Positions 1 through 4,634 of a stretch of DNA of 5,515 bases are shown piece by piece; the stretch's first letter is position 1; every line of letters begins with the position of its first letter. A program made the position numbers and the translations under genes. The notes beneath the pieces were generated by a model. It worked only from the letters and a program-made list of their open reading frames with translations, was not told the origin of the DNA and did not search any database. This stretch comes from Cyanobacteria bacterium UBA11370 (GTDB lineage: Bacteria; Cyanobacteriota; Cyanobacteriia; Cyanobacteriales; Coleofasciculaceae), in NCBI GenBank assembly GCA_003486645.1, contig DNGI01000213.1, positions 7,675 through 13,189 on the forward strand, given 5' to 3'.

Positions 1-54
1 TTGGTCTGACGCACCCTACAAGTTGATTTAACTGTGACACTTGCGTAAGTCCTA
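1..54. repeat. Possible dispersed cyanobacterial intergenic repeat, cut by the left edge
   Basis: Read on the minus strand, this stretch begins TAGGACTTACGCA (plus 42-54) and ends near GTAGGGTGCGTCAG (plus 6-19). From memory, both words recur at high copy between genes in many filamentous cyanobacteria, often in small MITE-like elements. It lies just downstream of the kinase stop codon. No terminal inverted repeat or target duplication can be confirmed because the left end is missing. The words are seen directly; calling them a repeat family is recall, not a search. Confidence 0.35.
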
Positions 55-88
55 ATACTTTCAAATTTGGGAACAAACCCTCATCCCC

Positions 89-1939
89 TCAAACTGACTG
101 CCAAATCTTAATCTTGCGATCGCCACTCCCACTCACTAAAATATCCCCATCTGGATTAAAAGCCACGGAACGCACAGGTTGAGAATGTCCTGAGAGCCTA
201 GTTAAACGTTTGCCGTTATGAGGATTCCATAACTCGATAATAGTGCCACTCGCACTCGCTAGGGTCTGACCATCGGGACTAAAGGCAAGGGAAGCAACCC
301 CAGACGTTTCAGTGGACCAGGTGCGTAACAATCTCAGAGTATGGGGGTTCCAAAGTTGGATAACTGCGCTGCTACCGCTGGCGAGGATCTGACCATCCGG
401 GCTAAAAGTCAGTGCGGTAATGCTGCTCGATTCACTAATAAAAGTACCTACAAGTTTACCGTTATGAGGATTCCAAAGTTCAAGCGTGCCATGTAAAGTG
501 CCAATCGCACAGGTTTGACCCTCCGGACTAAAGCTAACCAAACGCGCTGAACTGGAGTTTCCACCTAGAACACGCAACAGTTTACCCGTCCGTACCGCCC
601 AGACTTTAACTTCCGAGTCCCCAACACTAATCAGAGTCTGACCATTGGGGCTAAAGGCAATATCTCGAATTCGTTCCGGACGACCGAAGAACGTTTGTAA
701 CAAGTCTCCGTTCGGTAACGACCACAGCTTGATGGTTCGATCATAACTCCCGCTGGCTAAGGTTTCACCATCTGGGCTAATCGCTAGGTCACTAATTCGG
801 TTGGTATGTCCAGTCAGGGTATTGAGGAGTTTTCCAGTCCGTAGCGACCATAACTGAATCGTTTTGTCCTCACTAGCGCTGACTAAGGTTTCACCATCGG
901 GGGTGATCCCAATGGAACTAACCGCCTCCGTATGTCCGGAGAGGGTACGGCGCAACTTTACCTTTTCCCAAGCGCCTGGTAAGGCTACAGGGGGTAGTAA
1001 GCTGGAAATCAGGGAGAGAAAGGATCTGGACTGTTGGGGAGTGGGCGATCGCGGCTTCTGGATAATGGATTGCCGGGGCGGTGGGGGGGGTGTTGGCGAT
1101 ACAATATCTTCGATACAGCGTAAAATCATCTGAGCCGTTTGAGGTCGCTGACCCGGAAACGTTGCCATTAAGTAATCAATTAAATCCGCTAATTCTTTGG
1201 AAATCTGGGGCGCACTTTCTCGCCATTGCAACTTGCCAGTCCGAGCATTTTTATCAAACTCAGTTGGGTGTTTTCCTGTTAGTAAGTAAACAAAAGTACG
1301 ACCGAGAGCAAAAAAATCCGATTGGGATACAGCATGACCTTCAACTTGCTCAGGTGGCGTATAACCAGCGGAAATAATTACTGTTCCGGTAACATTTCCT
1401 TGTTGTTTTTGTAAGTAGGTTTCGGTTACTTCTCGAACTGCACCAAAGTCAATAACGGCGAGTTGTCCATTGGGGCGAATCATGATGTTAGACGGCTTAA
1501 TATCCCGATGGATCAGTTCTTGTTGATGAAGTTGTGCCAGGATTTCTGCAAGTTGTTTTAACCAGGCGATCGCTTGGTCTTCACTAATCAGTCGATTCCC
1601 TTGATAGGACCGCCACTGCTTTAAGGTTATCCCATCAATTCTCTCCATTACTAAACAGTGAAGGGGTTCATCTGTGCCTTCTGACCACATAAAATAGCCA
1701 TCGGGATCAACTTTGGGAATACCCGGATGTTCTAGCCGACTCAATACAGCCGCTTCTCGTTGAAATAGAGCGATCGCTTTTTGTTTAGCCTCGTTGTTGT
1801 AGCATCGATCCAGATGTAAAACTTTTAGAACTTTGGGAATACCGCGATCATCTACCTCAAAGGTTTGACCAAACCCTCCTTTCCCTAGTTTTTGTAGGAC
1901 ACGATAGCGGTTTTGAAGTAATACATTTTGCTCAATCAT
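89..1939 (-). CDS. Ser/Thr protein kinase with C-terminal seven-bladed WD40 propeller
   Basis: A 616-residue cytoplasmic Hanks-type kinase that should phosphorylate Ser/Thr on partner proteins, with a WD40 propeller for docking or sensing. The kinase domain (about 12-275) keeps every key element: glycine loop GKGGFG 19-24, Lys39 of the VLKVL strand, Glu62 of helix C, HRDIKPSN 144-151, DFG 164-166, PPE 195-197, Asp208 and Arg265. It should therefore be active. A proline-rich linker (282-304) contains five consecutive prolines. Seven WD40 units follow, starting near 331, 373, 415, 457, 499, 540 and 581, enough for a closed propeller. Blades 1, 2 and 7 keep the GH and Asp positions, while blades 3-6 have lost them. 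The ATG at 1939 is the only start after an in-frame stop 21 codons upstream; no clear Shine-Dalgarno precedes it. There is no convincing membrane segment. The substrate is unknown. The fusion type is common in cyanobacteria. Confidence 0.96.
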   Translation of the reverse strand: MIEQNVLLQNRYRVLQKLGKGGFGQTFEVDDRGIPKVLKVLHLDRCYNNEAKQKAIALFQREAAVLSRLEHPGIPKVDPDGYFMWSEGTDEPLHCLVMERIDGITLKQWRSYQGNRLISEDQAIAWLKQLAEILAQLHQQELIHRDIKPSNIMIRPNGQLAVIDFGAVREVTETYLQKQQGNVTGTVIISAGYTPPEQVEGHAVSQSDFFALGRTFVYLLTGKHPTEFDKNARTGKLQWRESAPQISKELADLIDYLMATFPGQRPQTAQMILRCIEDIVSPTPPPPPRQSIIQKPRSPTPQQSRSFLSLISSLLPPVALPGAWEKVKLRRTLSGHTEAVSSIGITPDGETLVSASEDKTIQLWSLRTGKLLNTLTGHTNRISDLAISPDGETLASGSYDRTIKLWSLPNGDLLQTFFGRPERIRDIAFSPNGQTLISVGDSEVKVWAVRTGKLLRVLGGNSSSARLVSFSPEGQTCAIGTLHGTLELWNPHNGKLVGTFISESSSITALTFSPDGQILASGSSAVIQLWNPHTLRLLRTWSTETSGVASLAFSPDGQTLASASGTIIELWNPHNGKRLTRLSGHSQPVRSVAFNPDGDILVSGSGDRKIKIWQSV

Positions 1940-1962
1940 GAGGATGGTGGCAAATGAAACTA

Positions 1963-1990
1963 GGGAGTGGGGAGTGGGGAGTGGGCAGTA
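1963..1990. repeat. Heptanucleotide tandem repeat (GGGAGTG)n, STRR-like
   Basis: Three perfect tandem copies of GGGAGTG (1963-1983) are followed by one degenerate copy, GGCAGTA (1984-1990). Short tandemly repeated heptamers (STRR) are a known class of intergenic repeat in filamentous cyanobacteria. This one lies 24 bp upstream of the kinase start codon, inside the presumed leader, so changes in copy number would alter the leader length in 7-nt steps. Confidence 0.75.
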
Positions 1991-2145
1991 GGGGAATTTT
2001 CATGCGTGATAGTGTACGCTGTTAATAAGGGACTACTTAGCAGTATTACTGATCTCTCCTCTGCTTTGCCACTGATACTAATTTAAGCTCATCTGATACT
2101 CAGAGTCCTCTATTCTTCTAGATTCTGGATCTTGGCTCTTAAATT

Positions 2146-2175
2146 GTTATACCCATTTAAACAAGAAATGTTGCA
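2146..2175 (-). promoter_or_regulatory. Possible sigma70-type promoter for the kinase gene
   Basis: On the minus strand a weak -35, TGCAAC (2175-2170), is separated by 18 bp from a good -10, TATAAC (2151-2146). Transcription from here would give a kinase leader of about 200 nt that includes the heptad repeat. The -35 match is poor, so the call rests mainly on the -10 hexamer and its position in the gap. Confidence 0.25.
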
Positions 2176-2189
2176 CATGAGTTACTGAA

Positions 2190-2202
2190 ACTCTGACAGA
2201 GT
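2190..2202 (-). terminator. Weak hairpin downstream of the STAND gene
   Basis: An inverted repeat ACTC-TGTCA-GAGT lies 48 bp past the STAND stop codon. On the minus strand it is followed by only a short run of T, then CAGTAA. The stem is short and the T tract poor, so it could at most be an inefficient intrinsic terminator and may be chance. Confidence 0.2.
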
Positions 2203-2249
2203 GCGTTTTCTCCAATCCAAAATCAAAAATGCTATTACCTAAATAGGTA

Positions 2250-3872
2250 CTATAATTTTCCTTCAATTTTCGCCATGAGATTAAGAAGGTTCACCCGTGC
2301 ATATCCGATAGCTTGGGGAGATTTATCTTCTAGCATCGATAAAACGTTACTAAGCTGATCTTCAAGCGGATTTCCACCTTTCAAAGTTCGGTAAAGTCTG
2401 TCTATAACTCTGGTCAAAATCAGGCGAATTTGGATCGCTTTAACCTCCTCTTGCTCCTCTTCCTTGACTAAAGCATGACTTCTGAGTAACCCAAGTTGAC
2501 TTATTGATTGAGTTTTGCAAACCGTTGCCATATCTTTACAGACCTGCTCAATGAACTCGTTAGTTACATATTTTAAAATAACGGGTTCAATCGTAAAAAT
2601 CGCTTCTTTCCCTTCAGTATTGGGTTCTTTTTCAAGCAAGGAACGCCGTTTCAGGGATTCTAAAGCGGCGAGTAATTTGGATAATGATGATACCGAATAC
2701 TCCATATCTGCTCTTAATTCTGAGACAGAAATGGGCTGATTTTCAATAGCTAACCAATAAATAATTTCTTTTTCTAAGCTTGATAACCGTTCAAATTGTT
2801 CGTTTAAAAGATTGGGGAGAATATCACCAATCACTAACGTACTTTGGTCTAAAAATTCCGAGATATTCCCATCGAATAGTTCTTGAATAGTAGTAGCAAT
2901 AATTTTTAGCGCTAAGGGATTTCCTCGATAGAGTTGGATCAGTTCTTCCAAACCCCGCTTCACACGGGAAAACCCTTTCGTTTCTAAGATCCGTTTAGCA
3001 TCATCTTGACCTAAACCTTTGAGTTTTAAGTCTCGCACAGGTAGAGTTGCTCCCGCTAAGGAGGAAATTTCTGTGGGTTTTTCTCGACTAATCAGTACCA
3101 TACAACTTTGATGACGTTCTTCTCCTACACGTCTAATTAATTCTCCATAACCCTCATACCCCTCTCGATATTGACCCGCCAGTTCCTCAGAACGCATCAC
3201 GGTTTCAACATCATCTAAAAACAGCAAACACCGATGAGTTTGTAAAGAGTCAATCAACTGTGAGACTTGACCCTCTAGAGTTTCTGCTAAATCAATTTGT
3301 TGCTCCTCGGATAAAAATTCAATCAGATCCGCGAGGATATCTGAAACAGGTGGTGCATTCCGCAGCGATCGCCAAATCAGATACTCAAAAGATGGCTGAA
3401 TTTGTTCGGCTAATTTTGCCGCCAGTGCAGTTTTACCAATCCCACCCATTCCTAACACCGCCACTAACCGACAGTGTTCTTGGATGATCCATTGTTCTAA
3501 CTCCACCAATTCAGCCATGCGACCGTAAAAGATGGACGTGTCAATGGATTCTCCCCAATCTTGGCGGGTATTGGACACGATAGAACTGGGGCGATCCACA
3601 ACGTCTTCCCAATTCAATCCTAAAACATGACAGTACGCCTTGAATGCGGCGGCACTAATCGGTTGTCGTCCCGCCAAAAACCGTTTCCACGTTCCAGCGG
3701 AAATCCCGTTGGCATAAGGTCCTCCTGAACACCAAGTTTTATCAGGGTCTAAGACCTTACTCGCTTCCACAAAGCAGGTGTCGTCGTCATCGAGACTCCA
3801 ACTCCACCCCTTTTCATTTCTGGCTTGCTTAATTCGAGCGATTCCCAGGCGAGAGGCTTTAAGAGTCGGCAC
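2250..3872 (-). CDS. NB-ARC STAND NTPase without C-terminal WD40 sensor
   Basis: A 540-residue predicted signal-transduction NTPase. STAND proteins switch between ADP and ATP states, often by oligomerising. An N-terminal domain (about 4-95) has a helix-turn-helix-like look, with TWKRFLAG 61-68 and FKAYCHVLGLNWEDVV 77-92; this module is familiar at the start of cyanobacterial NB-ARC proteins. A linker FYGR 115-118 leads into the NTPase: Walker A GMGGIGKT 141-148, Walker B LLFLDD 216-221, sensor-like LISREKP 260-266 and GLPL-type RGNPLAL 316-322. A winged-helix region covers about 357-440, followed by a helical tail. The tail's last part, around GYARVNLLNLM 523-533, resembles the segment that in relatives precedes WD40 repeats; here the protein ends at 540. 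The start is GTG, with AGGG at 3883-3880 seven bases upstream and an in-frame stop six codons back. Its role could be defence or regulation; the target is unknown. Confidence 0.93.
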   Translation of the reverse strand: MPTLKASRLGIARIKQARNEKGWSWSLDDDDTCFVEASKVLDPDKTWCSGGPYANGISAGTWKRFLAGRQPISAAAFKAYCHVLGLNWEDVVDRPSSIVSNTRQDWGESIDTSIFYGRMAELVELEQWIIQEHCRLVAVLGMGGIGKTALAAKLAEQIQPSFEYLIWRSLRNAPPVSDILADLIEFLSEEQQIDLAETLEGQVSQLIDSLQTHRCLLFLDDVETVMRSEELAGQYREGYEGYGELIRRVGEERHQSCMVLISREKPTEISSLAGATLPVRDLKLKGLGQDDAKRILETKGFSRVKRGLEELIQLYRGNPLALKIIATTIQELFDGNISEFLDQSTLVIGDILPNLLNEQFERLSSLEKEIIYWLAIENQPISVSELRADMEYSVSSLSKLLAALESLKRRSLLEKEPNTEGKEAIFTIEPVILKYVTNEFIEQVCKDMATVCKTQSISQLGLLRSHALVKEEEQEEVKAIQIRLILTRVIDRLYRTLKGGNPLEDQLSNVLSMLEDKSPQAIGYARVNLLNLMAKIEGKL

Positions 3873-3973
3873 AATTACACCCTAGTGTTGTTATTGTCAA
3901 GATCAATGTTAGATCAGGTTGTCAACTTCTGGATCAACCGAAAGATCCATGCCTTACAGATCTTAAGCTGATC
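3873..3973. promoter_or_regulatory. Divergent control region with GATC and TTGAC repeats
   Basis: This upstream region of the STAND gene has six GATC tetramers within 73 bp (starting at 3901, 3912, 3932, 3944, 3959 and 3970). On the minus strand it carries two perfect TTGACA -35-like hexamers (3925-3920 and 3900-3895), 25 bp apart. Neither has a convincing -10 at 16-18 bp. Inverted repeats include CAGATC/GATCTG (3957-3962 with 3970-3975) and GGATC/GATCC (3931-3935 with 3944-3948). The arrangement fits an operator or methylation-sensitive promoter, but the exact start site cannot be assigned. Confidence 0.4.
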
Positions 3974-4011
3974 TGGCAAAACTTAATGCCTATCAACGAT
4001 TCTAGAGATAG

Positions 4012-4060
4012 GAGAGTTAATTGAAATTTCGCATAACTCTCAACCCGGTTAGAGAGAGTT
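4012..4060 (+). promoter_or_regulatory. Leader with mutually exclusive hairpins or triple operator
   Basis: GAGAGTTA (4012-4019) is perfectly complementary to TAACTCTC (4034-4041). Seven bases of the latter, AACTCTC, also pair perfectly with GAGAGTT (4054-4060). The middle element can pair with only one flank at a time. A third option is CTCTCAAC (4037-4044) with GTT-A-GAGAG (4048-4056) across a CCG loop. The block ends 34 bp before the Shine-Dalgarno of the zinc-ribbon gene. It could be an RNA switch in a 5' leader or repeated operator half-sites. Confidence 0.4.
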
Positions 4061-4094
4061 CCGAGGAGAAGCAAACCAAGCATTATTGTTTTAC

Positions 4095-4101
4095 AGGAGG
4101 T
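4095..4101 (+). promoter_or_regulatory. Strong Shine-Dalgarno for the zinc-ribbon gene
   Basis: AGGAGGT closely matches the anti-Shine-Dalgarno and ends five bases before the ATG at 4107. It fixes the start of the small zinc-ribbon gene and argues that this short frame is truly translated. Confidence 0.85.
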
Positions 4102-4106
4102 GCTAG

Positions 4107-4394
4107 ATGTCAGAATACATCGAATGTCCACAGTGCGGCAAAAAAACTATCGTGCAGCGCCAGGAAGACCTCTACCAATGTTTAGCTTGCGACTTTAAGC
4201 GGGATTTTTCTCTGGCTTCTAAATCTAAATCCCAACCTAAATCAGACAAGGGAGTTTTCTGGCTTAGTATAGCGGCAGCAACTATCGCCTTCTTCCTGGT
4301 AAAGGTTAGAAATCCCGTTCCTAATACTCCAAGTTTTCAGGTTCAATCATCTCCAACGTCTACAGCAGTGGTTCCAGAGAACAGAACAGAGTAA
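4107..4394 (+). CDS. Small zinc-ribbon protein with one transmembrane segment
   Basis: A 95-residue protein of unknown function. Residues 7-28 form a zinc ribbon with two CxxC knuckles, Cys7-Pro-Gln-Cys10 and Cys25-Leu-Ala-Cys28, expected to bind one Zn ion. A Lys/Ser-rich linker (38-48) leads to a hydrophobic helix at about 49-65 (GVFWLSIAAATIAFFLV) that should span a membrane. The remaining tail of about 30 residues is rich in Ser, Thr and Pro. Without a signal peptide, the zinc ribbon is probably cytoplasmic and the tail on the far side, but basic residues flank both ends of the helix, so topology is inferred. It is divergent from the STAND gene and shares its 234-bp control region. Similar small CPxCG proteins are common hypotheticals in cyanobacteria; some zinc ribbons bind nucleic acid, others recruit proteins. 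Confidence 0.88.
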   Translation: MSEYIECPQCGKKTIVQRQEDLYQCLACDFKRDFSLASKSKSQPKSDKGVFWLSIAAATIAFFLVKVRNPVPNTPSFQVQSSPTSTAVVPENRTE

Positions 4395-4542
4395 AAAGAC
4401 TTGAAACGTTCTCCCCAAAAACACAGCAAATTTTAATTAGATAGCTGGAAAGCCAGCCAAAAATTATCAAATGCGTTCTGGATTGTCTCAACAGTCTGGT
4501 AGCGGATGCTGTGTCCAAAATTGCGGTTGAAATGAATCGTCT

Positions 4543-4571
4543 TTGTCATCGGGAGTTTGATTTCCTATGTG
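4543..4571 (+). promoter_or_regulatory. Possible promoter for the secreted-protein gene
   Basis: A -35 element TTGTCA (4543-4548, five of six consensus bases) lies 17 bp before TATGTG (4566-4571), a weak -10. Initiation here would give a leader of roughly 57 nt containing the HIP1 site. The spacing is ideal, but the -10 lacks the conserved final T. Confidence 0.3.
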
Positions 4572-4582
4572 TAAGCTAACCC

Positions 4583-4590
4583 GCGATCGC
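4583..4590. repeat. HIP1 octamer GCGATCGC
   Basis: The highly iterated palindrome characteristic of cyanobacterial genomes. This is the only one of six copies in the window that lies between genes; the others (116, 1045, 1566, 1770, 3365) are inside the kinase and STAND genes. It is a taxonomic marker rather than a site of known function. Confidence 0.9.
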
Positions 4591-4634
4591 ACCGAGTCAA
4601 TATCCCAACTGTTAATCATCTAGAGGTTTTACCA

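Larger units (their letters stand above)
1940..2249. other. 310-bp gap between the STAND and kinase genes
   Basis: Read on the minus strand this is the STAND 3' flank and the kinase 5' leader. It contains a palindrome abutting the STAND stop codon, an ACTC/GAGT hairpin at 2190-2202, a possible sigma70-type promoter, a GGGAGTG heptad repeat and a 23-codon upstream reading frame that overlaps the kinase start. The stretch near 2211-2229 is a degenerate AATCCAAAATC-like sequence of the kind common between cyanobacterial genes. All frames are broken by stops, and no WD40 or other remnant of a lost STAND C-terminus was recognised. Confidence 0.8.

Noticed and set aside
310..325. Missing membrane anchor: hydrophobic patch in the kinase linker (protein residues 308-322)
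   Set aside because: The patch is short and broken by prolines, so it does not support a transmembrane helix; the kinase is taken as soluble. The coordinates given are protein residues plus margin, not bases.
864..1377. Plus-strand open frames over the kinase gene
   Set aside because: They lie antisense to the linker and kinase/WD40 coding sequence, have Gly-rich or unremarkable translations and no ribosome site; shadows of the kinase gene.
2515..3487. Two plus-strand open frames over the STAND gene (2515-2739, 3260-3487)
   Set aside because: Antisense to conserved NTPase coding sequence, with no motif or supported start.
3934..4131. Minus-strand 65-codon frame across the divergent region
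   Set aside because: It overlaps the zinc-ribbon start and the regulatory repeats, has no recognisable domain and no ribosome site; the plus-strand gene with AGGAGGT is far better supported.
4444..4457. GCTGG-AAAG-CCAGC hairpin as terminator of the zinc-ribbon gene
   Set aside because: The stem is only five base pairs and is followed by AAAA-type sequence on the plus strand, with no T run; on the minus strand there is no supported gene for it to end.
4471..4530. 19-residue Cys-containing peptide frame (ends CCVQNCG)
   Set aside because: No ribosome site and too short to support; three cysteines in 19 residues is suggestive but easily chance.
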